Below, piece after piece: positions 29,548-42,366 of a stretch of DNA of 64,000 bases. The stretch is from Desulfovibrio sp. Fe33 (GTDB lineage Bacteria; Desulfobacterota; Desulfovibrionia; Desulfovibrionales; Desulfovibrionaceae). The stretch lies in the NCBI RefSeq assembly GCF_028532725.1, contig NZ_JAQKGU010000006.1, positions 62,001 to 126,000 of the forward strand, written 5' to 3'. The translations under genes and the position numbers were made by a program. A model generated the notes under the pieces. That model was given only the letters and a program-made list of their open reading frames with translations, was not told where the DNA came from and did no database searches. The first letter of the stretch is position 1; the number at the start of each line of letters is the position of its first letter.

Positions 29548-30531
29548 ATGGAATATAGAGATTATTACAAACTCCTCGGAGTGCCGCGTTCCGCTTCCAA
29601 GGAAGAGATCAGCAAGGCTTTCAAGAAGCTGGCCCGAAAGTACCATCCCGATCTCAATCCGAACGACAAGGAAGCCGAGAACAAATTCAAGGAGATCAAC
29701 GAAGCCTACGAAGTCCTCAAGGACGAAAAGAAGCGTAAGCTTTACGACCAGTTCGGCTCGAACTGGGAGCATGGCCAGAACTTCCAGCCGCCGCCGGGCT
29801 ATGAGAATGTCCACTTCAGCTCAGGCGGAGGGTTCGGAGGCGGGGGAGCAGGCTTCTCCGACTTCTTCGAGACCATCTTCGGCGGCGGTGGGGGCGGCGG
29901 TTTTCGCGGCGGCTTCCATCAGGGCGGCTTCTCGCAGGGCGATTTCGGCGGCGGCTACCAGCCCCGTCCGCGCAGGGGCGCGGATTCCGAGGCGTCCTAT
30001 GAACTGTCTCTTGAAGAGGCGTACCGGGGCGGCAAGAAGTCCATTTCCCTGCAGGAGCAGACCGCCGGGCCGGACGGATACCCGCGCATGACCACCAAGA
30101 CGCTGGAAGTCACGGTGCCCGCGGGCATCAAGGACGGCCAGAAGATTCGTCTGGCGGGCCAGGGCAATCCCGGCATGAACGGCGGCCCCAAGGGCGACCT
30201 GTATTTGAAGATACGGCTTATGCCGCATCACATGTTCAAGGTGTCGGAATCCGACGTCATCCTCGATCTGCCCCTTGCTCCCTGGGAGGCGGCGCTCGGT
30301 ACCACCGCGCGCATCCCCACCCTGGACGGGGCCGTGGAGATGAAGATTCCGCCGGGCATCGGCTCGGGCAAGAAGCTGCGCATCAAGGGCAGGGGCCTTG
30401 GTTCGGGCGCCAAGAAGGGCGACCAGTACGTGCGTATCATGATCCAGGTCCCCGAGCGGCTTACCGCCGAGGAGCGCGACCTGTTCGAACAGTTGCAGAA
30501 GACTTCGGCCTTCAAGCCGAGAAGTTTTTAG
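29548..30531 (+). CDS. cbpA: J-domain co-chaperone CbpA-like (DnaJ type II)
   Basis: 327 residues. The J domain (1-70) contains HPD at 33-35; a Gly/Phe-rich segment (about 85-145) is interrupted by long Gly runs; two C-terminal beta domains follow (about 150-320) with [17 protein letters not shown] and the second CTD. There is no zinc finger, as in CbpA. It stimulates Hsp70 ATPase and presents substrates. The next gene looks like CbpM, which is known to bind the J domain of CbpA, and then clpB, so this is a protein-quality operon. A weak AAGGGAT site precedes the ATG. Confidence 0.93.
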   Translation: MEYRDYYKLLGVPRSASKEEISKAFKKLARKYHPDLNPNDKEAENKFKEINEAYEVLKDEKKRKLYDQFGSNWEHGQNFQPPPGYENVHFSSGGGFGGGGAGFSDFFETIFGGGGGGGFRGGFHQGGFSQGDFGGGYQPRPRRGADSEASYELSLEEAYRGGKKSISLQEQTAGPDGYPRMTTKTLEVTVPAGIKDGQKIRLAGQGNPGMNGGPKGDLYLKIRLMPHHMFKVSESDVILDLPLAPWEAALGTTARIPTLDGAVEMKIPPGIGSGKKLRIKGRGLGSGAKKGDQYVRIMIQVPERLTAEERDLFEQLQKTSAFKPRSF

Positions 30532-30538
30532 AGGTACG

Positions 30539-30877
30539 ATGATGACCACGAAAAGATTGCAGGAAATGATGATGCATCTGCCGGGCCTTAATCTGCCCGA
30601 ACGCAGTGAGTACGTGGCCTGGGCGCAGTTGGTCCAGTTGACCGCCATCCAGCCCGCCGAAGTGAGCGAGCTGGTCGATCTCGGCTGGATCAGCCCCAAG
30701 AAGACCGGGGCCGAGGAATACCTGTTCCGGCTCAAGGACGTGTATCGCATCCACAAGCTCATGCGTCTGGTCCGCGACCTTGAAGTCTCGGTCTATGGCG
30801 GGTCCATCATCGTCGATCTGCTCGAACGGGTTGAAGAGCTCGAAACCGAAGTCGAGGAATTGAGAAGGTTCGTCTGA
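30539..30877 (+). CDS. Chaperone modulator CbpM-like (MerR-like HTH)
   Basis: 112-residue protein. It lies 7 bases after cbpA and is preceded by GAGGT; the ATG at 30539 or the next one at 30542 could be used. The N-terminal half resembles a MerR-type helix-turn-helix fold ([30 protein letters not shown]), followed by a C-terminal coiled coil ([19 protein letters not shown]). CbpM inhibits CbpA by capping its J domain. Its order between cbpA and clpB fits; sequence similarity to E. coli CbpM is only moderate. Confidence 0.78.
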   Translation: MMTTKRLQEMMMHLPGLNLPERSEYVAWAQLVQLTAIQPAEVSELVDLGWISPKKTGAEEYLFRLKDVYRIHKLMRLVRDLEVSVYGGSIIVDLLERVEELETEVEELRRFV

Positions 30878-30905
30878 CCGATATATTTCGCGAGGAGGTA
30901 ATCAT

Positions 30906-33503
<2,598 letters not shown>

Positions 33504-33524
33504 TTGGAATTAACCGACGCTACA

Positions 33525-33560
33525 GGCCGGTGTCCGGGAACGGACGCCGGCCCTTTTTTT
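33525..33560 (+). terminator. Intrinsic terminator after clpB
   Basis: A 12-bp stem with one G-U pair (33525-33536 with 33541-33552), loop GGAA, is followed by seven T residues at 33554-33560. Confidence 0.9.
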
Positions 33561-33585
33561 GGAACTTTCCTTCAACTTTTTGAAG

Positions 33586-33740
33586 AGGTAAATCAGGCGT
33601 TGAAAGCCGAGTTGCGGCAATCCTCGGGTGATTTCACCTCCGGCGGGGCAAGGGGGCGCACCCGTGCATTCCTTGTATGCGCCTTGGTCGCGGCCATTTT
33701 TAGCTTCGCAACGTCCTGCCGCGAAAGCGGGGAGTAGTAG
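33586..33740 (-). repeat. Dispersed intergenic repeat, copy 4 (inverted)
   Basis: Fourth, most diverged copy; same plus-strand orientation as copy 3 (AAATCAGGCGTTGAAAGCC, GATTTCACCTCCGGCGGGG, GCGAAAGCGGGG). It follows the clpB terminator and precedes the Bcr/CflA gene in a 339-base gap whose only other visible structures are that terminator and a possible -35 (TTGACA at 33785). A short reading frame over it is not a credible gene. Confidence 0.72.
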
Positions 33741-33842
33741 GTTTCTTTTTGGGGCAGGCCGCCCGGGGCTGTCGCAAATGTCGCTTGACATCCCGGGCAT
33801 GTTCTTAGAAAGTTGCGCCTTCAACTTTCTATTGGGGAGCAC

Positions 33843-34997
33843 ATGCCGAACCTGATTCTGTTGTCTTTGCTGGCGGCCTTTCCGCCGCTGTCCACCGATA
33901 TGTATCTGCCCGCCATTCCCACATTGCAGGCATTGTGGGGCATCACCTATGCCACGGCCAACCTGTCCATGGTCCTGTTCATGGGCGTGTTCAGCATCTT
34001 CCTGCTCATACACGGCCCCCTGTCCGACCGTTTCGGGCGCAAGCCCGTGCTCGTCGGCGGGCTGCTCCTGTTCATAGTTGCCTCCTTCGGCTGCGCCCTG
34101 GCTCCCTCCATCGGCTTTCTGCTCGCGTTCCGCTGTTTGCAGGCCGCAGGCGCGGCGGCGGGGGCGTCTCTGGCCCTGGCCTTGTCCAAGGATCTCTACG
34201 ACGGAGCGCAGCGGCAGAAGATTCTGGCCTATATTGGGGTAATCATGGCCCTGGCCCCCATGATGGCTCCGTCCATCGGCGGGCTGATGCTCAAATTCGC
34301 TTCCTGGCGTTGGATTTTCATTGTTCAGGTCGGTATGGCCCTGATCGGCCTGTACGGGGTGCTTCGTCTCAAGGAGCCGCTCACCGAGTTTACGCGCGGC
34401 GGTTTTCTGGCCGTGGCCGGACGGTATCGCCTGGTGTTGCGGAACCTGCCGTTCACGGTCCTGGCGACCGGGTTCGCCCTCATGTCCCTGCCCCATTTCG
34501 CCTTCATCGGCGGTTCGGCGGACATGTACATCAACGAGCTGGGGTTGTCGGAGCAGGCATTCGGCATCTATTTCGGGGCCAACGCCGTGGGCTTCATGCT
34601 CGGGTCCTTCATCTGCACCCGGCTGGTCGGCACTTACAAGCCGTTGAGTATGCTCTACGCGACCTTCGCTTTTCTTTTCGCGTCCACCGTCCTGATGTTC
34701 GTCCTCGGCGGGCGCACTCCCTTGACCCTGGCCCTGCCCATGTTCTGCATGTCCCTCAGCGTGGGGTTTTCCCGGCCCATCTCCAACTCCATGATTCTCG
34801 ACCAGGTGGATACGGACGTCGGCGCGGCCTCGGGAATCCTGACTTTCGAGATATTTTTCATCGCGGCCCTGTCCATGCAGTTCATTTCCATGGATTGGAG
34901 CCACAAGCCATACGTGCTCGGCGTACTCGGCGTGTTCGGCACCCTGATCCCGTTGGCGGCCCTGGTGGCCGTCAGGAAGCGGTGCCGATTTAATTAG
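33843..34997 (+). CDS. Bcr/CflA-type multidrug efflux MFS transporter
   Basis: 384 residues with about 12 helices. Start at 33843 follows GGGGAGC and gives MPNLILLSLLAAFPPLSTDMYLPAIP, the characteristic Bcr/CflA N-terminus (D-M-Y-L-P). Motif A of the drug-H+ antiporter family is GPLSDRFGRKPVLVGG in the second to third helices. In-frame sequence upstream of 33843 looks non-coding. It likely exports drugs or sulfonamide-type compounds by proton exchange; substrate unknown. It ends at a bidirectional terminator facing the hydrolase gene. Confidence 0.92.
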   Translation: MPNLILLSLLAAFPPLSTDMYLPAIPTLQALWGITYATANLSMVLFMGVFSIFLLIHGPLSDRFGRKPVLVGGLLLFIVASFGCALAPSIGFLLAFRCLQAAGAAAGASLALALSKDLYDGAQRQKILAYIGVIMALAPMMAPSIGGLMLKFASWRWIFIVQVGMALIGLYGVLRLKEPLTEFTRGGFLAVAGRYRLVLRNLPFTVLATGFALMSLPHFAFIGGSADMYINELGLSEQAFGIYFGANAVGFMLGSFICTRLVGTYKPLSMLYATFAFLFASTVLMFVLGGRTPLTLALPMFCMSLSVGFSRPISNSMILDQVDTDVGAASGILTFEIFFIAALSMQFISMDWSHKPYVLGVLGVFGTLIPLAALVAVRKRCRFN

Positions 34998-35017
34998 GCG
35001 CACCTCTTAAAACGATG

Positions 35018-35052
35018 AAAGCCCGAGCACAGGTCTGTGCGCGGGCTTTTTT
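35018..35052. terminator. Bidirectional terminator between efflux and hydrolase genes
   Basis: AAAGCCCG and GCACAG arms pair with CTGTGC and CGGGCTTT around one A-G mismatch (35018-35048). T-run on the plus side and A-run on the other side suit termination of both convergent genes. Confidence 0.8.
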
Positions 35053-35071
35053 CGTTGATGGCGGGGCGGCG

Positions 35072-36046
35072 TCAGGCCGGAATTTCGCTCAGGAACGCTT
35101 TGGCCCGTCGCTCGGACCAATACACGTTTTCCCTGTTTTTGGAGACGAAACCGACGTGTCCACCGTGGAGGGGTATTTCCAGGAACAGGTGCGGGTTGGA
35201 CATGGCTTCGGTCACCGGGAAACAGGACGGCGTCAGGAACGGGTCGTTTTGGGCGTTGACCAGCAGGGTCGGCACCCGGATGGACCGCAGGAATTGAAGG
35301 GAGGACGCCTTGGCGTAATAGTCGTCCGCGTCCTCGAAGCCGCCGAGAGGTGCGGTGAACCTGTCGTCGAAGTCGCGCAGGGTGCGGACGCCTTTGAGTT
35401 TGGACGCGTCCACCAGCTCCGGGAACCGTTCTCCCTTTTCGCGCATCTTGCGGCGCAGGCCGCGCATGAAATATTCGAAATAGACGTGGTGGGCCGAAAT
35501 GACCCGCTCGGCTCCGCTCAGGTCGCAGGGCGTGGACACGGCCATGGCCCCGGCGATTTCCCGGGGCACCCGGCCGGGGTTCTCGCCCAGGTATTTGAGG
35601 GTCTGGTTGCCGCCCATGGAAAAACCGATGAGGACCACCTTGTCGTATTTGCCCGTGGACAGGCAGTGGAGGATGATCTCATGCAGGTCGCCGGTCTCGC
35701 CTGAGTGGTAGGAGCGAGGCAGCCGGTTGGGCTCCTCGCCGCAGCCGCGTTGGGTCCAGCAGGCGGCGTCCCAGCCCGCCTTGTTGGCCATGACCGCCAT
35801 GCCGAGGACGTATTTGCGCCGGGAGTCGCCTTCAAGGCCGTGGCTGACGATGACCAGCCTGTTGCTCTCGCCGGTGCGAGAGCGGTGCCAGTCCAGGTCC
35901 AGGAAGTCCGAGTCCGCCAGCTCTACGCGCTCGGTTTCGGGCGCGGTCAGGGGCGCGAGCCGGAAGAGCGGCGGGTACAGGGTGGCCAGATGGCCCGAGG
36001 CGAACGGGAAGGGCGGCCGATAATCGGGGATGGGCAGTACGGGCAT
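35072..36046 (-). CDS. Alpha/beta hydrolase, YheT family
   Basis: 324 residues from the ATG at 36046 (MPVLPIPDYRPPFPFASGHLATLYP). This start gives the typical YheT N-terminus; an upstream GTG at 36148 would add 34 unlikely residues. The catalytic Ser is in LIGFSMGGN, the His is in PLHGGHVGF near the C-terminus, and an Asp candidate is in NAQNDPFL. VSHGLEGDSRRKYV and WTQRGCGEEPNRLPRSYHSG are family signatures. Likely an esterase of unknown substrate. No strong ribosome site is seen. Confidence 0.88.
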   Translation of the reverse strand: MPVLPIPDYRPPFPFASGHLATLYPPLFRLAPLTAPETERVELADSDFLDLDWHRSRTGESNRLVIVSHGLEGDSRRKYVLGMAVMANKAGWDAACWTQRGCGEEPNRLPRSYHSGETGDLHEIILHCLSTGKYDKVVLIGFSMGGNQTLKYLGENPGRVPREIAGAMAVSTPCDLSGAERVISAHHVYFEYFMRGLRRKMREKGERFPELVDASKLKGVRTLRDFDDRFTAPLGGFEDADDYYAKASSLQFLRSIRVPTLLVNAQNDPFLTPSCFPVTEAMSNPHLFLEIPLHGGHVGFVSKNRENVYWSERRAKAFLSEIPA

Positions 36047-36182
36047 GGGTCCGGTGTACGACCACCCTGTCGCGAAGTAAAGCGGCGCGGGCGCGTTCGT
36101 CGTGAAAACGGTTGCCCCGGCAGCCCCGGATTGGCTATCCTTGCGCACCGCCCGATTCGCGGCGCGAACCAGAGGAGCCCGT

Positions 36183-37388
36183 GTGCCGCTGTACGATCAG
36201 ACCGACATGGAGAATTACGCCGAGGTCCTTACCTGGGCCTTGAACGAATCCAGGGAAAGTCCCCTGCGCAACAGCGAGGCGGTTCTCATTCGCTACGACA
36301 TCCCGGGACTGGCCCTGGCCGAGGCGGTCTATTCGCGGCTCATGGACATGCACCTCATGCCGGTGGCCATGGCCCAGCCCACCCCGTACATGGAGATGGA
36401 GCGGTATCTCAATTCCAGCTTCGGCCAGCTTCTCTTCCAGCAGCCCGGCCTGGCCGAGTTGTATTCCCAAATCGGCGGGGTCATCAATATCATCGCCCCG
36501 GAGGAGTTGACCTATCTCCAGACGGTGGACCCGCGCACCATCGCGGAGGCGAGGCGGGCCGATGCGCTTCATCGGCGCATCCTGCAACGGCGCAGGCAGT
36601 CCGGAAGCATGGGGTGGACCACCTGCCTCTATCCCACCGAAGCCCTGGCCGCAGGAGCGGGCATGACGCTGGATGAGTACGCATACGCCTTGAAACGCGC
36701 CTGCTGGCTGAACATGCCCGATCCCGTCGCCGAATGGCGGCGGTTGAAACGGGAGGCTGGCGAGGTCTGCGCCTGGCTCGACGCCATGGCCATCCGCAGC
36801 GTCAAAGTCGAGTCCGAGGACGTCGATCTCTCCGTGGGCATCGGCGACAACCGCCGTTTCGTGGGCGTGAACGGCGCAAACATCCCGGGCTACGAAATCT
36901 ACGTGGCCCCGGACGCGCGCAAGGTGGACGGAACCTATTACGCGGACCAGCCTACTTTGCGCTACGGGCACCTGGTCGCGGGCATGGCCCTGGACTTCTC
37001 CGGGGGCGTCGCCTCCCGCGTGGAGGCCGGACGCGGACAGGTGTTCGTCCAGCAGCAGCTCTATTCGGACGCCGGCGCGCGCAGGGTGGGGGAGTTTTCC
37101 CTGACCGACAGGCGCTTCTCCCGCGTGGACAGGTTCATGGCCCACACACTTTTGGACGAGAATTTCGGAGGGGAGCACGGCAACTGCCATATCGCACTGG
37201 GCGGTTCGGTGCTGGAGAGTTTCTCTGGGCCGCCCGAACTGCTCACGCCGGAGCTGGAGTACGAGCTCGGCTTCAATTCCTCGGACATGCATTGGGACCT
37301 GGTCAACACTCAGCCCAAGCGCGTCACCGCCTGGCTCGCGGACGGCAGCCCCAGGCTGATCTACGAGAACGGAGAGTTCCGCATCTGA
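36183..37388 (+). CDS. M29 family metallo-aminopeptidase
   Basis: 401 residues. The GTG at 36183 has AGAGGAG 5 bases upstream and is preferred over an in-frame GTG at 36102. The product opens MPLYDQTDMENYAEVL. Family metal ligands appear in GEFSLTD, DENFGGEHGNCHIALG and FNSSDMHWDLV. Thermophilic-type (M29) aminopeptidases remove N-terminal residues using two metal ions. It is divergent from the YheT gene and upstream of the grpE promoter. Confidence 0.88.
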   Translation: MPLYDQTDMENYAEVLTWALNESRESPLRNSEAVLIRYDIPGLALAEAVYSRLMDMHLMPVAMAQPTPYMEMERYLNSSFGQLLFQQPGLAELYSQIGGVINIIAPEELTYLQTVDPRTIAEARRADALHRRILQRRRQSGSMGWTTCLYPTEALAAGAGMTLDEYAYALKRACWLNMPDPVAEWRRLKREAGEVCAWLDAMAIRSVKVESEDVDLSVGIGDNRRFVGVNGANIPGYEIYVAPDARKVDGTYYADQPTLRYGHLVAGMALDFSGGVASRVEAGRGQVFVQQQLYSDAGARRVGEFSLTDRRFSRVDRFMAHTLLDENFGGEHGNCHIALGGSVLESFSGPPELLTPELEYELGFNSSDMHWDLVNTQPKRVTAWLADGSPRLIYENGEFRI

Positions 37389-37437
37389 TCTTCAGCCGCG
37401 CAAGCGCCCGGAACTTTTTTTCTTGTCATCCCGGTTA

Positions 37438-37465
37438 TTGACAACCTTATCCCCATGCTTATTTT
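37438..37465 (+). promoter_or_regulatory. Possible promoter for grpE-dnaK
   Basis: TTGACA (37438-37443), 16-base spacer, TATTTT (37460-37465). Transcription would start near 37472. No CIRCE repeat and no good sigma-32 site were found. Confidence 0.45.
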
Positions 37466-37530
37466 CCCCTCAGGTCTCGCTCCCCGCGAGCCTTTTCATT
37501 ACATAATCCGCTTCTCAAGGAATTGATTTC

Positions 37531-38160
37531 ATGGCTAAAAACAAAAACGAAGTGCCCATTAACGGTCTGTATGACGATGAGGGCCGGATATTCGAGGAAC
37601 AGGACCCCGAGGAGCAGGCTCCCAATGGCCGGGTTGAGAACGAGCCCGCCGAGGAGCAGGCGGAGGTGTCTCTGAGCAAGGAAGAGCTGACCGCGCTGTG
37701 CAAGGAGTCGGTTTGTCCTGAATGTGACGTGTTCAAGGAGGCCGAAGCCATCCGGCTGCGCGCCCTGGCCGACTCCGAGAACGTCAAGAAGAGGCTGTTC
37801 CGGGAGGCCGAGGAACTCAGAAAGTACGCGGGCGAGTCCATTCTGGCCGACCTGCTGCCCGTCCTCGACAACCTGGACCTGGCTCTGGCCCACACCGACA
37901 ACCTTTCTCCCGAGTGCAGGAATTTCATGGTCGGCGTGGACATGACCCGCAAGCTCTTTTTGGGCGCGGTCAAGAACCACGGTCTGGAGGCCGTGCAGGC
38001 GGGCGTCGGCATCGAGTTCGACCCCGAAATCCACGAGGCCGTCGGCACCGTGGAAGAGCCTTCGCTGGCCGACAACCAGGTCGCACAGGTGGTCCAGAAC
38101 GGCTATCGCCTGAAAGGACGCCTGCTTCGCCCGGCCAAGGTCATGGTCAACAAGGTGTAG
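37531..38160 (+). CDS. grpE: Nucleotide exchange factor GrpE
   Basis: 209 residues. An acidic coiled-coil N-terminal half (about 20-100) is followed by the beta-wing domain ending GYRLKGRLLRPAKVMVNK, close to the canonical GrpE C-terminus. The early helix includes LRALADSENVKKRL. It releases ADP from DnaK. CAAGGAATTGATTTC precedes the ATG. dnaK follows after about 100 bases. The N-terminus carries a Cys-containing EESVCPECDVF-type stretch, not seen in most GrpE proteins. Confidence 0.95.
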   Translation: MAKNKNEVPINGLYDDEGRIFEEQDPEEQAPNGRVENEPAEEQAEVSLSKEELTALCKESVCPECDVFKEAEAIRLRALADSENVKKRLFREAEELRKYAGESILADLLPVLDNLDLALAHTDNLSPECRNFMVGVDMTRKLFLGAVKNHGLEAVQAGVGIEFDPEIHEAVGTVEEPSLADNQVAQVVQNGYRLKGRLLRPAKVMVNKV

Positions 38161-38262
38161 ATTTTTTGACGCCTCGGCCTTTACAAGGGCTGACGCGTGA
38201 TTATTGAAGAAAGTAACGAAAATTTACGTCGAATACGACTTTCATATCTAGGAGGACATAAT

Positions 38263-40176
38263 ATGGGTAAGATCATAGGGATCGACCTCGGAACCACCAA
38301 CTCCTGTGTTTACGTCATGGAGGGCAAGGACCCGAAATGCATCACCAACCCCGAAGGCGGCCGGACTACTCCGTCCGTAGTGGGTTTCACCGATAAAGAA
38401 CGGCTTGTGGGCGACATCGCCAAGCGTCAGGCCGTGACCAACCCCGAAAAGACGGTCTTCGCCATCAAGCGGCTCATGGGCCGCTCCTCGGATGCTCCCG
38501 AGGTGAACAAGTGGCGCGAGCATTGCCCCTACAAGATCGTCGCGGGCAACGGCAACGATGCATGGGTCGAGATCGGCGGCAAGAAGTATTCTCCGCCCGA
38601 AGTCTCCGCCATGATCCTGCAGAAGCTGAAAAAGGATGCCGAAACCTACCTTGGCGAGCCCGTCACCGAGGCCGTCATCACCGTTCCGGCGTACTTCAAC
38701 GATTCGCAGCGCCAGGCCACCAAGGACGCGGGCAAGATCGCCGGTCTTGAGGTCAAGCGCATCATCAACGAGCCCACCGCCGCGTCGCTGGCCTACGGCT
38801 TCGACAAGAAGGCCAACGAGAAGATCGCGGTCTTCGACCTCGGCGGCGGCACGTTCGATATCTCCATCCTGGAAGTGGGCGACAACGTCGTCGAAGTGCG
38901 CGCCACCAACGGCGACACCTTCCTGGGCGGCGAGGACTTCGACCATCGGATTATCGAGTACCTGGTGGACGAGTTCAAGAAGGAAAACGGCATCGATCTG
39001 TCCAAGGACCGTATGGCCCTGCAACGCTTGAAGGAAGCCGCGGAGAAGGCCAAGCACGAGCTGTCCTCCTCCGTCGAGACCGAGGTCAACCTGCCGTTCA
39101 TCACGGCCGACCAGAACGGCCCCAAGCACATGATGGTCAAGATCAGCCGCGGCAAGCTCGAAAAGCTCGTCGAGGACCTGGTCGACCGGACCGTCGGACC
39201 GTGCAGGAAGGCCCTCAAGGACGCCGGTCTGTCCGCCGCCGACATCGACGAGGTCATCCTCGTGGGCGGCATGACCCGTATGCCTCTGGTCCAGGAGAAG
39301 GTTAAGTCCTTCTTCGGCAAGGAGCCCAACCGCTCCGTGAACCCGGACGAGGTCGTCGCCATGGGCGCGGCCATTCAGGGCGGCATCCTGGCGGGCGACG
39401 TCAAGGACGTCCTGCTCCTCGATGTGACCCCGCTGTCTCTGGGTATTGAAACCATGGGCGGCGTGATGACGCACCTGATCGAGCGCAACACGACCATCCC
39501 GACCAAGAAGTCTCAGGTGTTCACCACCGCGGCCGACAATCAGCCGTCCGTGTCCATCCGGGTCTTCCAGGGCGAGCGGCCCATGTGCGCCGACAACAAG
39601 CTGCTCGGCAACTTCGAGCTGACCGGCATTCCGCCGGCGCCTCGCGGCGTGCCGCAGATCGAGGTCTCCTTCGACATCGACGCCAACGGCATCGTGCACG
39701 TCGGAGCCAAGGATCTTGGCACCGGCCATGAGCAGTCCATCCAGATCACGGCCAGCTCGGGTCTGTCCGAGGACGAGATCAACCAGATGGTCAAGGACGC
39801 CGAGGCCCATGCCGACGAGGACAAGAAGAAGCAGCAGCTCATCGAGGCGCGCAACCAGGCCGATACCCTGGTCTACACCTCCGAGAAGTCCCTGCGCGAC
39901 CTCGGCGACAAGGTCGACCCGGCCCTGAAGGCGGACATCGAAGGCAAGATCGAGGCCGTCAAGAAGGCTCTCGAAGCCGACGACGCCGATCAGATCAAGG
40001 CCAGGGCCGACGAACTGGCCCAGGCCTCGCACAAGCTGGCCGAACAGCTCTACGCCCAGCAGAACGCCGCCAACGCCAATCCCGGCGCTGCGGCAGGCGC
40101 GGCCGGAGCCGAAGCCGGTTCCTCGGCCAAGGATGACGACGACGTCGTGGACGCCGACTACACCGAAGTCAAGTAG
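38263..40176 (+). CDS. dnaK: Chaperone DnaK (Hsp70)
   Basis: 637 residues. Start at 38263 follows AGGAGGACATAAT and yields [16 protein letters not shown]; an earlier in-frame start adds residues outside the family. The nucleotide-binding domain contains [39 protein letters not shown] and [11 protein letters not shown]; the linker is [15 protein letters not shown]; the substrate domain and lid follow, ending [19 protein letters not shown] with a typical acidic tail. It works with GrpE and J proteins to fold proteins. A terminator follows. Confidence 0.98.
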   Translation: MGKIIGIDLGTTNSCVYVMEGKDPKCITNPEGGRTTPSVVGFTDKERLVGDIAKRQAVTNPEKTVFAIKRLMGRSSDAPEVNKWREHCPYKIVAGNGNDAWVEIGGKKYSPPEVSAMILQKLKKDAETYLGEPVTEAVITVPAYFNDSQRQATKDAGKIAGLEVKRIINEPTAASLAYGFDKKANEKIAVFDLGGGTFDISILEVGDNVVEVRATNGDTFLGGEDFDHRIIEYLVDEFKKENGIDLSKDRMALQRLKEAAEKAKHELSSSVETEVNLPFITADQNGPKHMMVKISRGKLEKLVEDLVDRTVGPCRKALKDAGLSAADIDEVILVGGMTRMPLVQEKVKSFFGKEPNRSVNPDEVVAMGAAIQGGILAGDVKDVLLLDVTPLSLGIETMGGVMTHLIERNTTIPTKKSQVFTTAADNQPSVSIRVFQGERPMCADNKLLGNFELTGIPPAPRGVPQIEVSFDIDANGIVHVGAKDLGTGHEQSIQITASSGLSEDEINQMVKDAEAHADEDKKKQQLIEARNQADTLVYTSEKSLRDLGDKVDPALKADIEGKIEAVKKALEADDADQIKARADELAQASHKLAEQLYAQQNAANANPGAAAGAAGAEAGSSAKDDDDVVDADYTEVK

Positions 40177-40214
40177 TTCGGCTTGCCTTCACAGGCCAAG
40201 CGAAGTATAGCATT

Positions 40215-40248
40215 ACCCGGTCCGCAGTATTGCGGGCCGGGTTTTTTT
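40215..40248 (+). terminator. Intrinsic terminator after dnaK
   Basis: A 12-bp stem with one G-U pair (40215-40226 with 40231-40242), loop GTAT, followed by T residues to 40248. It lies before the lipoprotein start at 40303. Confidence 0.88.
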
Positions 40249-40302
40249 ATCTGGCCCCGGTCTATGTCGGGAGCCGAACCGCCAAGCCACCAAGCCGTCC
40301 CC

Positions 40303-42327
40303 ATGAAACATACCGCATATACCGTCAAGATACTTGCCGCCCTGTTGTTGATCGCGCTTCTCGCCTGGGGCTGCGCGCCCATGACGCCGCCCGTCAAGAG
40401 CGCCGACATGCTGTCCACGCCCAATCTCCTGGTGGAAGCCGACGCCGCATGGCGGGGCGAACGCTGGGAAGCCGTCGAGCTGTACTACGCCGCCGCGCTT
40501 GAGCGGAAGGACCTGGTCCGCAGCGAACTGCCCACGGTCTACTCCCGCCTGGCCGAGGCCGCTTCGCGCAACAATCATTACCATCAGGCGCGCATCGCCC
40601 TGGAGCAATGGGCCAACCTGGACACCACGGCTCTGGAGCGCGCGGACTGGGAGCGGCTCTATCTCGACTCCATGGCCGCCCTGGGCAAGACCGAGCGGCT
40701 GAACAATCATTTGCAGTGGGTGCTCGGCAGCTCCACCGTGCCGTGGGAGACCCGGCAGGTGGTGGCGTTGTGGTACGGTGAATATTTCCGGAGCCATGAC
40801 AACTCCGAACAGGCCATGGACGTGCTGGGCAGGTTCTATGCCCAGGCCCCCGACGATCACGCCCGGTCGCAGTTCGAGCAGGAATTTTCCCGGCGGCTGT
40901 CCGACATGGACGATGTTGAGCTGGGCCGTCTGGCCACGGCTGTCACCCCGGCCAACCAGTGGCGGTTCCCCTATGCCCTGACGGCATTCGAGCTGGGCGC
41001 GCGCAAGGCGTCCGAGCCCGGAGCGTGGTCCGCGTCCTGGCGCACCCTGCGCGATCTGGCCGCTTCCGGCGAACTGGCCGACCTCGCCCCGTTGCAGGAC
41101 AGGCTGGCCGACCTGGAGGCCCGCTTCGGACTGCCGCGCATCGGGCTGGCCCTTGCCCTGCCCGTGACCGGGCCTTACGCCAAGGTGGGCGTCAAAATTT
41201 TGCGCGGCGCCGGGCTGGCCCAGTGGCAACTGGCCCAGGAAGGCGTGGACGTGGAACTCAAGGTCATCAATACCGAGGCTCCCGGCTGGGAGACGCGGCT
41301 TGCCAACCTGCCCTCCCATTTTACCGTGGTCGGCGGCCCTTTGCGCGTCGATGCCTTCAAGCGTTTCTACGCCCCCGAGTCCCCGGCCGCGGGGGTGCTT
41401 AAGCGGCGGGCCGTGTTCGCCTTCCTGTCCTCCCTGGGCGATCTGACCGAGGGAAAGGACGCCTGGCGGTTCTTCACCAGTCATAATGACGAGGTCCGCA
41501 GCCTGGTCCGGCTGACCGTGGACAGACTCGGCATCACCGATCTCGCCATTTTCTACCCCGAAGAGAAATTCGGCCGTACCATGGCCCAGACCTTCTACCA
41601 GGAGGCCGCGCCTCTCGGCGGGCAGATCAAGGGGATGCAGTCCTATCCGCCGCGCGAACTCAAGCAGTGGACCGGTCGCGTGGGCAAGCTGCTGAACGTG
41701 CCCTCCAATTTCAGCAACAACAAGGACGTTCCCTTGCCCATGCCGGATTTCGGGGCAGTGTTCATCCCCGACGGCTGGCAGCAGGCCCAGACGCTGTTGC
41801 CGAACTTCTTTTTCTACGAGGGCGACCAACTGGTCTTCCTCGGCCCCGGCCTGTGGAGCCGCGTCCTCGATGAGGCCAAGGACGTGGACGAGCACTACTA
41901 TCGGCTGGCGGTTTGCCCCGGCGCGTGGTGGGGCGACTCCGATGGCGGCAAGGCTTTGCAGACGGCCCTGACCGAGGAAGGACTCGGACAGGCCGACTTT
42001 TGGGTCGCCTTGGGTTACGACTTCCTGCGCTTTGCCGGCCGACTCGGTTCCCTGCCCGCTTCCTGGGACAGCGATCTGGTCAACGGCCGCATCGGCAAGG
42101 CCGCCGACATGGAGTTCAGCATGGCTCCCATGACCTGGGACGGGAACGGCATGGCCAGCCAGGATTTGTACCTGTTCACCCCGGCCAGCAACGGCAAGCG
42201 GATAGTGGAACCAGACAAGCTCGCCGAGCGCATCGCCAGGGCCCAGGCCCGTCGCGAGAAGCGCATGGAAAATTACGAAAAGCGGTTGATGGAAGAGGGC
42301 AAAGCCGTCTCCAATCCCGACCGCTAG
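40303..42327 (+). CDS. Penicillin-binding-protein activator-like lipoprotein (LpoA-like)
   Basis: 674 residues. Start at 40303 gives a lipoprotein signal ending LLAWGC (Cys24); the reading frame upstream overlaps the dnaK terminator and is not coding. Residues about 60-290 form TPR-like helices (the N-terminal half of LpoA), and residues about 300-640 form a periplasmic-binding-like fold (IGLALALPVTGPYAKVGVKILRG). LpoA proteins are outer-membrane lipoproteins that stimulate peptidoglycan synthase PBP1A. No good ribosome site is seen. The C-terminus ends in a basic, coiled RIARAQARREKRMENYEKR segment. Confidence 0.85.
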   Translation: MKHTAYTVKILAALLLIALLAWGCAPMTPPVKSADMLSTPNLLVEADAAWRGERWEAVELYYAAALERKDLVRSELPTVYSRLAEAASRNNHYHQARIALEQWANLDTTALERADWERLYLDSMAALGKTERLNNHLQWVLGSSTVPWETRQVVALWYGEYFRSHDNSEQAMDVLGRFYAQAPDDHARSQFEQEFSRRLSDMDDVELGRLATAVTPANQWRFPYALTAFELGARKASEPGAWSASWRTLRDLAASGELADLAPLQDRLADLEARFGLPRIGLALALPVTGPYAKVGVKILRGAGLAQWQLAQEGVDVELKVINTEAPGWETRLANLPSHFTVVGGPLRVDAFKRFYAPESPAAGVLKRRAVFAFLSSLGDLTEGKDAWRFFTSHNDEVRSLVRLTVDRLGITDLAIFYPEEKFGRTMAQTFYQEAAPLGGQIKGMQSYPPRELKQWTGRVGKLLNVPSNFSNNKDVPLPMPDFGAVFIPDGWQQAQTLLPNFFFYEGDQLVFLGPGLWSRVLDEAKDVDEHYYRLAVCPGAWWGDSDGGKALQTALTEEGLGQADFWVALGYDFLRFAGRLGSLPASWDSDLVNGRIGKAADMEFSMAPMTWDGNGMASQDLYLFTPASNGKRIVEPDKLAERIARAQARREKRMENYEKRLMEEGKAVSNPDR

Positions 42328-42366
42328 CCGACCCGCCGGTCGGCTTGACCCATAAAGGAGAATCCC

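Noticed and set aside
33504..33737. 77-codon frame after clpB
   Set aside because: It runs through the clpB terminator and repeat copy 4 and has no ribosome site.
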